Source of the DNA: Salinilacihabitans rarus
Lineage (GTDB): Archaea > Halobacteriota > Halobacteria > Halobacteriales > Natrialbaceae
Assembly (NCBI RefSeq): GCF_024296665.1
Contig: NZ_CP100762.1
Location: forward strand, 248,001 to 312,000
DNA length: 64,000 bases
Direction: 5' to 3'
Shown here: positions 16,666 to 25,028 of the stretch, one piece after another
Layout: every line of letters begins with the position of its first letter
Position numbering within the stretch: position 1 is the stretch's first letter
Made by a program: the position numbers and the translations under genes
Notes under the pieces: model-generated
Databases searched by the model: none
Told to the model about the DNA's origin: nothing
What the model saw: the letters and a program-made list of their open reading frames with translations, nothing else

Positions 16666-17985
16666 TCAGTCGTCGGTCGACTCGACCGCCGCCGACGACC
16701 GACGCGGCCGCGGACGGTTTGCCGCCTCGGCGACCGCGTCGACCACGCGCTCCGGCGACGCCTCGACCGCCCGCCGGCGGCACCGCTCGTACAGGTCCCG
16801 CGCGCGCTCGCCCGCGTGATTCCGCTCGGCGAACGGGCGCGTCTCGACGACGACCGGCGACGGCGCGTCGACGAGCGTTTCGAGGACGAGCTGGTTGCCG
16901 GCGCCGACCGCGACGTCGGCGAGGACGACGGCGCCGGCCGCCTCGATCCGCCGCGCGACGCGGGCGCGGGCCGCCTCGGACAGCGGGGCGAACGGCTCGA
17001 CTTCGACGGCGGGGACGCCGAGTTGCCGGGCGGTCTCGGCGGCCGCGTCGTCGCTCGCGACCGGGCCGAGGCTCGTCTCGACCCCCGCGGCGTCGAGGCG
17101 CGCGAGCGCGGCCGCGGCGGTCGCGCCGGCGCCGACGACGTGGACCCGGTCGGGGAGCGAGCGCTCCGACGCCCCGCCCGCGAGCGCGGTCACCGTCGGC
17201 GTCCCCGTGACGGGGTTCGACGTGACCGCGGCCGTCGCGTCGAACGCCGCGGCGAGGGTCTCGCTCGTCAGTACCGACGCGGGAGCCCCCGCGTCCAGGA
17301 CCGCACCGTCGGCGAGGGCGACCAGCCGGTCGCAGTAGCGCGCCGCGAGTTCGAGGTCGTGGATGGCGGCGACGACCGTCCGGCCCTCGTCGACGAGGTC
17401 GCGGACGAGTTCGAGCGTCTCGACCTGGTGGTTGACGTCCAGACTGGCGGTCGGTTCGTCCAGCAGCATGATCGGCGCGTCCTGAGCGAGCGCGCGGGCG
17501 AGGAGGACCCGCTGGCGCTCGCCGCCGCTGACCGCGTCGATCGGCCGGTCGGCGAGGTCGACCGTCCCGGTCCGTTCGAGGGCGCGGTCGACCCGTTCGC
17601 GGTCCGTCGGCGTCGGCCCCGAGAACCGCGAGCGGTGGGGGTACCGGCCCATCTCGACGACCGATCGGACGTCGAAGGAAAAGGAGAGCGTGGTGTCCTG
17701 CGGGACGACGCTCACGAGCCTGCTCGACGCCCGCGAGGAGCGGTCGTGGAGGTCGACCCCGTCGACGGCGACGCGCCCCGCCGCCGGCGAGACGGCGCCG
17801 CTGAGCGTCCGGAGCAGGGTCGTCTTGCCCGCGCCGTTCGGGCCGATCAGGCCGACGAACTCGCCGGGTTCGACCGCCAGCGAGACCCCGTCGAGGACCG
17901 GAACGTCGCCGAAGGAGACGACGACGTCCTCGACGTCGATCCGGGCGCCGAGCGCATCGTCACCGGCGTCAGTTTCGCCCGTCAC
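16666..17985 (-). CDS. btuD: Cobalamin ABC importer ATPase BtuD with C-terminal extension
   Basis: The GTG at 17985 overlaps the btuC stop (GTGA) and gives 439 residues. The N-terminal 255 residues are a complete ABC ATPase: Walker A GPNGAGKTT (48-56), Q-loop Gln96, signature SGGERQ (153-158), Walker B LLDEP (174-178) and switch His209. From about residue 265 to the end there is an extra domain that opens with a Rossmann-like glycine loop (VHVVGAGATAAAALARL) and ends in an Arg-rich helix. The order btuC-btuD beside a divergent btuF matches the known haloarchaeal cobalamin uptake locus of Halobacterium, whose BtuD is also longer than bacterial ones. Heme or iron-siderophore transport is the main alternative. 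Confidence 0.85.
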   Translation of the reverse strand: MTGETDAGDDALGARIDVEDVVVSFGDVPVLDGVSLAVEPGEFVGLIGPNGAGKTTLLRTLSGAVSPAAGRVAVDGVDLHDRSSRASSRLVSVVPQDTTLSFSFDVRSVVEMGRYPHRSRFSGPTPTDRERVDRALERTGTVDLADRPIDAVSGGERQRVLLARALAQDAPIMLLDEPTASLDVNHQVETLELVRDLVDEGRTVVAAIHDLELAARYCDRLVALADGAVLDAGAPASVLTSETLAAAFDATAAVTSNPVTGTPTVTALAGGASERSLPDRVHVVGAGATAAAALARLDAAGVETSLGPVASDDAAAETARQLGVPAVEVEPFAPLSEAARARVARRIEAAGAVVLADVAVGAGNQLVLETLVDAPSPVVVETRPFAERNHAGERARDLYERCRRRAVEASPERVVDAVAEAANRPRPRRSSAAVESTDD

Positions 17986-19073
17986 AGCGAGTGCACCTCC
18001 CGTCGCGTGAGCAAGAAGAGGAAAAACGGCGCGCCGAGTGCCGCCGTCACGATGCCGACGGGCACCTCGGCGGGGCCGGCCCGGGCGACCGTGTCGGCCG
18101 CGACGAGAAACGACGCCCCGGCGAGCGCGCTCGTCGGCAGCAGGATGCGGTGGTCGGGACCGACCAGCAGGCGCATCACGTGCGGGACGACGAGGCCGAC
18201 GAAGCCGATGACGCCCGCGACGGCGACGCCGGCGGCGGTGACGACGCTCGCGAGCGCGAGCAAGAGGAGTTTGGTCCGCTCGACCTCGACGCCGAGGTGG
18301 TGGGCGTCCTCCTCGCCGAGCAGGAGGACGTTCATCTCGCGGACGTGCGCGCCGAGGACCAGCGCGCCGACGAGGGTAAACGGCAGCGCGAAGCCGACGT
18401 CGCCCCAGCTCGTGTTGTTCAGCCGGCCCATCGTCCAGAGGACGGCCTCCCGGAGGTTCTCGCCGCTGTGGACGAGCATGTACGAGATCGCCGCCCCGAG
18501 AAAGGCCTGAATCGCGACCCCCGCGAGCAACAGCGTCGCGACCGGCGTTCGGCCGCCCTCGGTGGCGATGGCGTAGACGAGGAAGGCGGCGGCGATAGCG
18601 CCGACGAACGCCGAGAGGTGGAGGCTCGAAAACGGGACGAGCGCGGGGAAGGCGATGGCGGCGACCGCGCCCGCGGCGGCGCCCGAGGAGACCCCGATGA
18701 TCGACGGGTCCGCCAGCGGGTTCCGGAAGAACCCCTGCATGACCGTCCCCGCGGTCGCGAGCGCGAACCCGACGGTCGCCGCCAGCGCGATCCGCGGGAG
18801 GCGGACCTCGGCGACGATGATCTGGTGGGGCTCGTGGACCGCGAACCCGAAGGGGGAACCGTACTCGAAGCCGGGCACCGGGACCGACGCCGGACCGAGC
18901 GACGCCGTCCCCGTCGTGAGCCCCGTCGGGACGACCACCGCGTTGAGGATGGCCTTCGCGACCGCGACCGGGGCGATTCGCACCGGGCCGAGCGCGGCGC
19001 TCGCGACCACGACCGCCGCGAGCAGGGCCGCGAGGCCCGCCGACCACGACGCGATTCGAGTCGGTCGCTCCAT
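17982..19073 (-). CDS. btuC: Cobalamin ABC importer permease BtuC
   Basis: The ATG at 19073 (MERPTRIASW) is preferred over a GTG five codons upstream because it leaves the AT-rich promoter core about 28-37 bases before the start. The product is about 363 residues with roughly ten transmembrane segments of the FecCD/BtuC family. Typical stretches are RLPRIALAATVGFALATAGTVMQG, NPLADPSIIGVSSGAA and GFVGLVVPHVMRLLVG (shown by their cores), the last being the coupling-helix region that docks on BtuD. It shares four bases with btuD. The function is import of corrinoids across the membrane together with BtuD and the divergently encoded BtuF. Confidence 0.88.
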   Translation of the reverse strand: MERPTRIASWSAGLAALLAAVVVASAALGPVRIAPVAVAKAILNAVVVPTGLTTGTASLGPASVPVPGFEYGSPFGFAVHEPHQIIVAEVRLPRIALAATVGFALATAGTVMQGFFRNPLADPSIIGVSSGAAAGAVAAIAFPALVPFSSLHLSAFVGAIAAAFLVYAIATEGGRTPVATLLLAGVAIQAFLGAAISYMLVHSGENLREAVLWTMGRLNNTSWGDVGFALPFTLVGALVLGAHVREMNVLLLGEEDAHHLGVEVERTKLLLLALASVVTAAGVAVAGVIGFVGLVVPHVMRLLVGPDHRILLPTSALAGASFLVAADTVARAGPAEVPVGIVTAALGAPFFLFLLTRREVHSL

Positions 19074-19092
19074 GGTCGACAACCTCACTTGC

Positions 19093-19110
19093 TTTAGCTA
19101 AATATTTATT
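19093..19110. promoter_or_regulatory. Shared promoter/operator between btuC and btuF
   Basis: The 60-base gap between the divergent genes holds the perfect 10-base palindrome TTTAGCTAAA (19093-19102) running into the AT-rich core AATATTTATT (19101-19110). The core lies 24-33 bases before the btuF ATG and 28-37 before the btuC ATG, as expected for TATA boxes of leaderless transcripts in both directions. The palindrome could be a regulator site controlling both genes; the regulator is unknown. Confidence 0.55.
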
Positions 19111-19133
19111 GGAGTGTCCCGCATCGTCGATCG

Positions 19134-20294
19134 ATGCGACGTTCACTGATCCTGACGATCACGACGCTCGCGGTCCTGGCGGCGGTCGCACCGGCGCCCG
19201 CGGCAGCGAGCGCGGCGACGACGAACGAGAACGGATTCGCGACCGCCGCACAGGCCGACGCCGACTGCGAGTACCCGATCGAACTCACGGACGCCACCGG
19301 CGAACGGGTACCGATCGAGGAGCGACCGGAGTCGGTCGTCGCGCTACAACCCAGCAACGCCCAGACGGTCTTCGCCATCGGCGCCGAGGACCGCCTCGAC
19401 GGCGCACCCCACAACCCCGCGACGGCCGACCTCGACCTCGGCGACCGCGCGGACGTCTCCGACGAGTACGACGTCGTCGCCGAGCGGGTCATCGACCTCG
19501 AGCCCGACGTGGTGCTCGCGGCGAACGTCACCCCCGAGGACGACGTCGAGACGCTGCGCGAGGCCGGCCTCACGGTCTACCACTTCCGCGCGGCCGAGTC
19601 GCTCGACGACGTGCGCGAGGACGTCCTCGTGACGGGGCGACTCACCGGCACCTGCGACGGCGCCGCGGAGACCGTCGACTGGATGGATCGCCGCCTCGCG
19701 GTCGTCGAGACCGCCGTCGAGGGCGAGGAGCGGCCGCTGGCTTACTACGAGATGGGCGAGGGCTACACCGCCGGCGAGGGCACGTTCCAGCACGAGGTGC
19801 TGACGACCGCGGGCCTCGAGAACCTGGCCGTCGAGGCCGACATCCGGGGCTGGGGACAGCTCAACGAGGAGACGATCGTCGACGCGAACCCCGAGTGGAT
19901 CGTCTACCCCGACCGGACCGACGAGCCGGTCGTCGCCGAGGGCGTCCGGGCGACGACGGCCTTCCAGGAGGGCAACGCCGTCGCCGTCGACGACAACAAC
20001 ATGAGCCAGCCGACGCCGAACGTCGTCTACGCCCTCGAAGAGATCGTCGCCGCGGTCCACCCCGAGGCCTACGCGGAAGCCGAGGCCGAACTCGAAGCGC
20101 AGGCCGGGAGCGACGTCGAGAACGGCTCGACGGACGAGAGCGACGGCGAATCGGACGACGCGACCGCCGGCGGAGACGACGGCGAAACGGGGACGGAAGC
20201 CGCGAGCGAGGACGACACCCTCCCCGGCTTCGGCGCCCCCGTCGCGGTCGCGGCGCTGCTCGCGGTCCTCGGCGCGCTGGCGCGCCGTCGGTAG
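19134..20294 (+). CDS. btuF: Cobalamin-binding protein BtuF with PGF-CTERM anchor
   Basis: A 386-residue exported protein. Residues 1-26 are a Sec-type signal (MRRSLILTITTLAVLAAVAP then APAAASA). The mature part has the two-lobed helical-backbone binding fold of BtuF/FhuD proteins: YPIELTDATGERVPIEERPESVVAL at the start, then AQTVFAIGAEDRLDG, EPDVVLAANVTPEDD and GYTAGEGTFQHEVLTTAGLENLA. After an acidic Ser/Asp/Glu/Gly linker (about 320-362) comes DTLPGFGAPVAVAALLAVLG and a terminal ARRR, which is the PGF-CTERM sorting signal processed by archaeosortase A. So BtuF is probably C-terminally lipid-anchored rather than held by an N-terminal lipobox. It is divergent from btuCD. Confidence 0.88.
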   Translation: MRRSLILTITTLAVLAAVAPAPAAASAATTNENGFATAAQADADCEYPIELTDATGERVPIEERPESVVALQPSNAQTVFAIGAEDRLDGAPHNPATADLDLGDRADVSDEYDVVAERVIDLEPDVVLAANVTPEDDVETLREAGLTVYHFRAAESLDDVREDVLVTGRLTGTCDGAAETVDWMDRRLAVVETAVEGEERPLAYYEMGEGYTAGEGTFQHEVLTTAGLENLAVEADIRGWGQLNEETIVDANPEWIVYPDRTDEPVVAEGVRATTAFQEGNAVAVDDNNMSQPTPNVVYALEEIVAAVHPEAYAEAEAELEAQAGSDVENGSTDESDGESDDATAGGDDGETGTEAASEDDTLPGFGAPVAVAALLAVLGALARRR

Positions 20295-20342
20295 CGTCGC
20301 GTTTTGAAAAGCGTTTACTCGCCGGCCCGCCGACTCCACCGC

Positions 20343-20624
20343 ATGGTCGAGAACGTCATCTGGCCCGCCTACCTCGACGCCGAGCGCTCGCGGGGCGATG
20401 GCCGGCGCGTCCCGGAGGAACTGGCGGTCGACGAGCCGACGGTCGACGAGATCGCGAAGGCGGTCCAGCAGATCGGCTACGACGCGATCGTCGAGCGCGA
20501 CAAGGCCTATCCGCGTGAACCCTGGACCGACCGCGGCCGGGTCGTCGTCCGCGGGGCCGAGGACTCGACGAAAAACGACCTCGTGCAGGCCGTCGCGGCG
20601 TACGTCGTCGCGATGCGCGAGTGA
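20343..20624 (+). CDS. srp19: Signal recognition particle 19 kDa protein
   Basis: The ATG at 20343 ([17 protein letters not shown]) gives 93 residues and is the standard start. The protein has the SRP19 pattern of a short conserved N-terminus ([19 protein letters not shown]), the [21 protein letters not shown] helix and the terminal [12 protein letters not shown] helix. SRP19 binds 7S RNA and helps SRP54 assemble. A TATA-like stretch (TTTTGAAAAGCGTTTA, about 20302-20317) is the probable promoter. The stop overlaps the next start by GTGA. The SRP19-GAR1 pairing is, to my knowledge, common in haloarchaea. Confidence 0.93.
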   Translation: MVENVIWPAYLDAERSRGDGRRVPEELAVDEPTVDEIAKAVQQIGYDAIVERDKAYPREPWTDRGRVVVRGAEDSTKNDLVQAVAAYVVAMRE

Positions 20625-20854
20625 CGATGCGCCGGGTCGGCCGGGTGGTCCGGACCGCCCAGGGACTCGCCGTCCTGCGTGCGCCCGACGACGACCACGC
20701 CGACATCGGGACGATGGTCCTCGACGACTCGCTCGACGAGGTCGGCCGCGTCGTCGACGTCTTCGGTCCCGTCGACCGCCCCTACCTCGCGGTGACGCCG
20801 GCCGAGGGGGTCCACCTCCCGTCGCTCGTGGGCTCGCCGCTGTACGCCCGCTGA
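20621..20854 (+). CDS. gar1: H/ACA ribonucleoprotein subunit Gar1
   Basis: A 77-residue small beta-barrel protein: [19 protein letters not shown], then [26 protein letters not shown] and VGSPLYAR at the end (cores quoted). Archaeal Gar1 is part of the box H/ACA pseudouridylation complex with Cbf5, Nop10 and L7Ae and helps release substrate RNA. Translation may begin at the GTG at 20621, which overlaps the SRP19 stop, or at the ATG at 20627. It is co-oriented with SRP19 and with the intramembrane protease 40 bases downstream. Confidence 0.9.
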   Translation: MTMRRVGRVVRTAQGLAVLRAPDDDHADIGTMVLDDSLDEVGRVVDVFGPVDRPYLAVTPAEGVHLPSLVGSPLYAR

Positions 20855-20894
20855 GAGCGCAACACCGATACGACAGGCCCCCAAATCCGGCCGC

Positions 20895-21863
20895 ATGAAC
20901 GATCGCGCGCGGATCTTCGGCGCCGTCCTCGCGACGGTGTTGCTCTTTCTCGGCGTCCAACTCGGCGCGCTGGCGCTGGTCGAGCCGTTCACCGAGTCGG
21001 GGATGCAGGCCGTCGAGGACCCACAGGACCCGACCAACAGCCTCCTCTACTTCGCCGTCGTCCTCGTGATGACCGGCTTCATGCTCGCGGCGTTCAGGTA
21101 CGGCGCCCGCCGGCTCGTCCGCGCGGTCGTCGTCGTCGTCAGCGTCATGCTCGCGTGGTTCGTCTTCGCCGAGGTCCTCCCGCCGGTCGTCGTCGTCGGC
21201 GCCGTCGGCCTGCTCCCGCTGGCCGCGGCCGCCGCCGTCGGGGTCGGCCTGTTCGTCTACCCCGAGTGGTACGTGATCGACGCCGCCGGGGTGGTGATGG
21301 GCGCCGGCGCCGCCGGCCTGTTCGGCATCAGCTTCGGCCTCCTGCCGGCGATCGTGTTGCTTTCGGTGCTCGCGATCTACGACGCGATCAGCGTCTACCG
21401 GACCGGACACATGCTCAGCCTCGCCGAGGGCGTGATGGACCTGCGGATCCCCGTCGTCCTCGTGATCCCGACGACGCTCTCGTACTCCTTCCTCGCCGAC
21501 GAGGGGCCCGAGGCGCTCGGCGGGGACGGTGACGGGGACGCCGCCGACCCCGACCGCGAGGACGCGGCTGGCCGCGAGGCCATCTTCGTCGGCCTCGGCG
21601 ACGCCGTCATCCCGACGATCCTCGTCGCGAGCGCGGCGTCGTTCCTCGACGCCCCCGCGCTCGGCGTGCCGGGGATCGCGCTCAACGTCCCCGCGCTGGG
21701 CGCGCTCTGCGGGACGATCGCCGGCCTGCTCGCGCTCATGTACGCGGTGATGCAGGGGCGGCCCCACGCCGGCCTGCCGCTGCTCAACGGCGGCGCGATC
21801 GGCGGCTACCTGCTGGCGGCGGTCGCCAGCGGCCTCCCTGTCGCGACGGCGCTCGGCCTCTAA
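20895..21863 (+). CDS. Presenilin/signal peptide peptidase-family intramembrane aspartyl protease
   Basis: A 322-residue protein with about nine transmembrane segments. The two catalytic aspartates of this family are visible in LSVLAIYDAISVY (YD motif, about residue 164) and in FVGLGDAVIP (GxGD motif, about residue 235). The third hallmark, PAL, appears as GLPLLNGGAI near the C-terminus. A charged acidic loop (about 210-225) separates the two halves. Archaeal members cleave signal-peptide remnants or membrane proteins within the bilayer. It follows gar1 by 40 bases and its stop shares bases with the stop of the convergent lipoprotein gene. Confidence 0.88.
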   Translation: MNDRARIFGAVLATVLLFLGVQLGALALVEPFTESGMQAVEDPQDPTNSLLYFAVVLVMTGFMLAAFRYGARRLVRAVVVVVSVMLAWFVFAEVLPPVVVVGAVGLLPLAAAAAVGVGLFVYPEWYVIDAAGVVMGAGAAGLFGISFGLLPAIVLLSVLAIYDAISVYRTGHMLSLAEGVMDLRIPVVLVIPTTLSYSFLADEGPEALGGDGDGDAADPDREDAAGREAIFVGLGDAVIPTILVASAASFLDAPALGVPGIALNVPALGALCGTIAGLLALMYAVMQGRPHAGLPLLNGGAIGGYLLAAVASGLPVATALGL

Positions 21864-22510
21864 TCCCCGTGTTCGAGCCCCTCGATCAGCGTCGTCACCC
21901 GCGCTTGCTCGCCGGGCAGCATCTCGGGGTAGACGCCGCCGACGACGAGGTGGTCGCCGCCGTGTTCGAACCGGGCGACGTCGAGGCGGACGTCCAGCGT
22001 CTCCAGGTTCTCGACCGGGGCGTCCTCGTCGAACGTCGCCTCGCCGGCGAACGTCTCGACCTCGACCGACGTCCCGAGGGTCTCGACGGTCCGCCCGCCG
22101 ATCGAGTCGCCGATCGACAGGTCGGCGTAGCGCTTCCGGACGAAGCCGGTGAGTTCCCGGGTGTCCATCTCGCCGACCGGGTTGAACTCCTCGCCGGCGA
22201 TCGACACCTGCGGCGAGGCGATCGCGGCGAAGCCGCCGGCGACGACCTCGGTGCCGCCGGCGAGGTCGACGGGGCGGACGTACTCGGCGACGTGGCTGGT
22301 CAGTTCGACGGTCTCGCCGCCGACCTCCTCCTCGTCGACCTCCGTTCTCGTCTCGTCGTGGACGTAGCCGGTCTCGGCGGCGGCCGCCGCCGAGACGGTC
22401 GCCGGCGTCGCTTCGCGGCTGGTCGCGCCGGCGAGCAAGGGGTCCAGACAGCCGGCCGTCGCGCCGACGCCGGCGGCGACGAGCCCCGCGACGAACCGTC
22501 GTCGATCCAT
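21860..22510 (-). CDS. Haloarchaeal lipoprotein (DUF6517-like)
   Basis: Starting at the ATG at 22510, the 216-residue product begins MDRRRFVAGLVAAGVGATAG with Cys21 as lipobox Cys, a Tat lipoprotein signal. The mature part contains ATPATVSAAAAAETGYVHDE, EVGGETVELTSHVAEY and a terminal beta-rich half (GGDHLVVGGVYPEML). This matches my memory of a haloarchaea-specific lipoprotein family named DUF6517, whose function is unknown. The upstream open frame is a shadow of cysS. It is convergent with the presenilin-like gene, sharing the stop-codon bases. Confidence 0.75.
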   Translation of the reverse strand: MDRRRFVAGLVAAGVGATAGCLDPLLAGATSREATPATVSAAAAAETGYVHDETRTEVDEEEVGGETVELTSHVAEYVRPVDLAGGTEVVAGGFAAIASPQVSIAGEEFNPVGEMDTRELTGFVRKRYADLSIGDSIGGRTVETLGTSVEVETFAGEATFDEDAPVENLETLDVRLDVARFEHGGDHLVVGGVYPEMLPGEQARVTTLIEGLEHGD

Positions 22511-22641
22511 ACCCGAGACGATTCCGTTCGCGCGTAAAAGCGATGGGACGCGTAGACGTGCGTGAGAACTTCGTGTCACCGGAATCGACTGCCACGAGCC
22601 TCGATACGTACGTCGAGCCGGGTCCGAGTCGCCGGTCGCGG

Positions 22642-24129
22642 CTACGGCAACCGGTAGGTCGGCCCCTCGTCGGTGTCCTGTACTTCGATCCCGAGGGCGG
22701 CGAGTTCCTCGCGCAGTTGGTCGGCCCGGTCGTAGTTGCCCGCCGCGCGCTCCTCCTCGCGGATCGAGAGGACGAGGTCGACGACGTCGCCGGCGAGCGA
22801 GACGTCGCCGTCTGCCCGTCCGTCGAACGAGAGACCGAGCACCGCGCCGAGGTCCTCGAGGGCCTCGACCCCGCGGCGGAGGCCGCGGTAGTCGTACTCG
22901 TCGGTGTCGCTTACGTGACGGTTGCACGCGCTCGCGACTTCGAGCAGCGCCGACTGGGCCTCGCGGGTGTTGAAGTCGTCGTTCATCGCCGCGGCGAACG
23001 CCTCGCTGGCGTCCTCGACGGCCGCGCGGAGGGCCGGATCCTCGACTTTCGCGCTCGCGTCCGGCGAGTCGAGCGCCTCGACGGCGGTCTCGTGGGCGCG
23101 TTCGAGTCGCTCCCAGCGCTCCTCGGCCTCGGCGATCGCCTCGTCGCCGTAGAGTTGCTTGCTGTTGTACGCCCCCGCGGTGAGGAACGTCCGCAGGACG
23201 TTCGTCCCCCAGCGGTCGACGGCGTCGGCGACGGTGACGAAGTTGCCGAGGCTCGACGACATCTTCTCCTCGTCCATCTCGAACAGTTCGCAGTGGAGCC
23301 AGTAGCGGGCGAACCGCTGGCCCGTCGCCGCCTCGCTCTGGGCGATCTCGTTCTCGTGGTGGGGGAAGACGAGGTCGCGGCCGCCGACGTGGACGTCGAT
23401 CGTCTCGTCGAGGTGGGTCATGCTCATCGCCGAGCACTCGACGTGCCAGCCGGGCCGGCCCTCGCTCCACGGCGAGTCCCACGTCCGGGCCGTCTCGCAG
23501 GCCGCTTCCGCCGGCGCCGCCCCGTCGTGGCGGTGCTCCTCGATCGCCGACGGGGCGACGCCGTCGGCCTTCCAGAGCGCGAAGTCCGCCGGGTGGCGCT
23601 TCTCCGAGCGCTCGTCGGGGTCGCCCTGGGACTCGATCTCGTCGAGTTCCTGGTTCGAGAGCGTACCGTAGTCGTCGAAGGTCGTCACGTCGAAGTAGAC
23701 CGAGCCGTTGGACTCGTAGGCGTAGCCCTTCTCGACCAGCGTCTCGATCAGGTCGACGATCTCGGGGACGTGTTCGGACACCCGCGGGTAGACCTCCGCG
23801 CGCAGGAGGTTCAGCGAGCGCATATCGTCGATCGTCCGCGCGACGTAGCTCTCGGCGACCTCGGCCTCGCTGTCGCCGAGGCCGGCCTCGCCGACGCGCG
23901 CGACGATCTTCTCGTTGACGTCGGTGAAGTTCTCGACGTGGCGGACCCCGTAGCCGAGGTGTTCGAGCCAGCGGTGCATCACGTCGACGTGCACCCACGA
24001 GCGCGCGTGGCCGAGGTGGGGCGGGTCCGAGACCGTCAGGCCGCAGTAGTAGAGGAGGACGTTCTCGGGGTCCTGCGGCTCGAACGGCTCTTTTTCGCCC
24101 GTCAACGTGTTCGTCACGTGCAGGGTCAT
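22642..24129 (-). CDS. cysS: Cysteinyl-tRNA synthetase
   Basis: The preferred ATG is at 24129 (MTLHVTNTLTGEKEPF), two codons inside the longest frame. The roughly 495-residue class I synthetase has its zinc-site Cys in YYCGLTVSD, the HIGH-type motif PHLGH, a WHVECSAMS segment with further zinc ligands, FPHHENEIAQSEA, and the KMSKS-type loop EKMSSSLGNF. The anticodon-binding helical C-terminus is complete. It charges tRNA(Cys) with cysteine in the cytoplasm. A 131-base gap separates it from the downstream lipoprotein gene, so it is probably monocistronic. Confidence 0.97.
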   Translation of the reverse strand: MTLHVTNTLTGEKEPFEPQDPENVLLYYCGLTVSDPPHLGHARSWVHVDVMHRWLEHLGYGVRHVENFTDVNEKIVARVGEAGLGDSEAEVAESYVARTIDDMRSLNLLRAEVYPRVSEHVPEIVDLIETLVEKGYAYESNGSVYFDVTTFDDYGTLSNQELDEIESQGDPDERSEKRHPADFALWKADGVAPSAIEEHRHDGAAPAEAACETARTWDSPWSEGRPGWHVECSAMSMTHLDETIDVHVGGRDLVFPHHENEIAQSEAATGQRFARYWLHCELFEMDEEKMSSSLGNFVTVADAVDRWGTNVLRTFLTAGAYNSKQLYGDEAIAEAEERWERLERAHETAVEALDSPDASAKVEDPALRAAVEDASEAFAAAMNDDFNTREAQSALLEVASACNRHVSDTDEYDYRGLRRGVEALEDLGAVLGLSFDGRADGDVSLAGDVVDLVLSIREEERAAGNYDRADQLREELAALGIEVQDTDEGPTYRLP

Positions 24130-24175
24130 TACCACTCCGTACCCACGGGCCGAAGTTAAAGCGTTTGACCCTCGG

Positions 24176-24667
24176 TCAGGCCCTCGGAACGTCCGCCAGC
24201 GCGCGTTCGACCGCGCGGACGGCGTCTGCCCCCGCCAGTCGCTCGACGACGACCGCCATCGTCCCGTCGGCGACGCCCGCGGCCGTCACCTCGATCTCCG
24301 CCAGCGCGAGCGCGTCGAGCGCCGCGGCCAGCGCCCGCGCGTCGATCTCGCCGGTCGCCAGAACGGCGGTCAGGTCCCCGCCGGTCTCGCCCAGCGCGGT
24401 CCCGCCGACGGCGAACAGGACCTCGTCCGCCCCGGCCTCGACGGGGCCGACCCCGCTTCGCATCGTCACGCGCGCGCCGCGCGGATCGGTTTCGTACTCC
24501 GGCAGGTCCTCGGCGTACCGCCGGAGGGCGGTCGCGACGGCCTCCGTCTCGCCGTCGACGTCGAGAAACCGGGCCGCGGCGGTGTAGTTGACGACCTCCG
24601 CCCGCAGCGCCGCGACGAGAAACGGGTGTTCGTCGACGGTGCGGCGCGTCTCGGCTGCCAGTGACAT
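24176..24667 (-). CDS. Conserved haloarchaeal protein, possible ACT-like C-terminal domain
   Basis: The ATG at 24667 (MSLAAETRRTVDEHPFLVAAL) gives 163 residues. The N-terminal third looks like a small helical or winged-helix unit (VVNYTAAARFLDVDGETEAVATALRRYAEDL, quoted in part), which is a pattern also seen in proteins that count or sense amino acids. The C-terminal third has a beta-alpha-beta layout (LALAEIEVTAAGVADGTMAVVVE) compatible with an ACT-type ligand-binding fold. No catalytic motif was seen. It lies just upstream of cysS on the same strand (46 bases), so a regulatory link to amino-acid metabolism is possible but unproved. Confidence 0.72.
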   Translation of the reverse strand: MSLAAETRRTVDEHPFLVAALRAEVVNYTAAARFLDVDGETEAVATALRRYAEDLPEYETDPRGARVTMRSGVGPVEAGADEVLFAVGGTALGETGGDLTAVLATGEIDARALAAALDALALAEIEVTAAGVADGTMAVVVERLAGADAVRAVERALADVPRA

Positions 24668-24757
24668 TATCGGCGTGCGCGCGGCCGCGGGGCATAAAGT
24701 CCGCGACGTCCGTGCGCGACCGCGGCGCTTTTGCCCCGACCGCCCCACACCCCGCAT

Positions 24758-25012
24758 ATGAATCCCGAAGCGGTCGAGCGACTGATCGAGGCGAACCTCG
24801 AGGACGCGGAGGCGACCGTCCGCCGCGCGCGCGGCGACCACGACGACGACCACCTCGCGGCGACCGTCGTCTCGCCGGCGTTCGAGGGGCTCCCGCTGGT
24901 CCAGCAGCACCAGCGGGTGTACGACGCCCTCGGCGATCACATGACGACCGACATCCACGCCCTCGAACTGTCGACGTACACCCCCGAGGAGTTCGCGGAG
25001 CGGGGCGAGTGA
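24758..25012 (+). CDS. BolA/IbaG-family protein
   Basis: The ATG at 24758 (MNPEAVERLIEANL) gives 84 residues. The class II KH-like BolA fold is indicated by ATVVSPAFEGLPLVQQHQRVY and TDIHALELSTYTPEEF, which align with the F-x-G-x-x-x-x-x-R-H and IHAL signature of BolA. BolA proteins pair with monothiol glutaredoxins and influence iron-sulfur handling. The usual His-Arg pair is His-Gln-Arg here. The gene is divergent from the ACT-like gene and 16 bases upstream of a membrane protein gene on the same strand. Confidence 0.85.
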   Translation: MNPEAVERLIEANLEDAEATVRRARGDHDDDHLAATVVSPAFEGLPLVQQHQRVYDALGDHMTTDIHALELSTYTPEEFAERGE

Positions 25013-25028
25013 GGGCGACCAGCCCCCG

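Noticed and set aside
16666-19146. A single 826-residue minus-strand frame spanning btuC and btuD.
   Set aside because: Its first half is an Arg-rich shadow of btuC in another frame. Only the part from the GTG at 17985 is a real gene.
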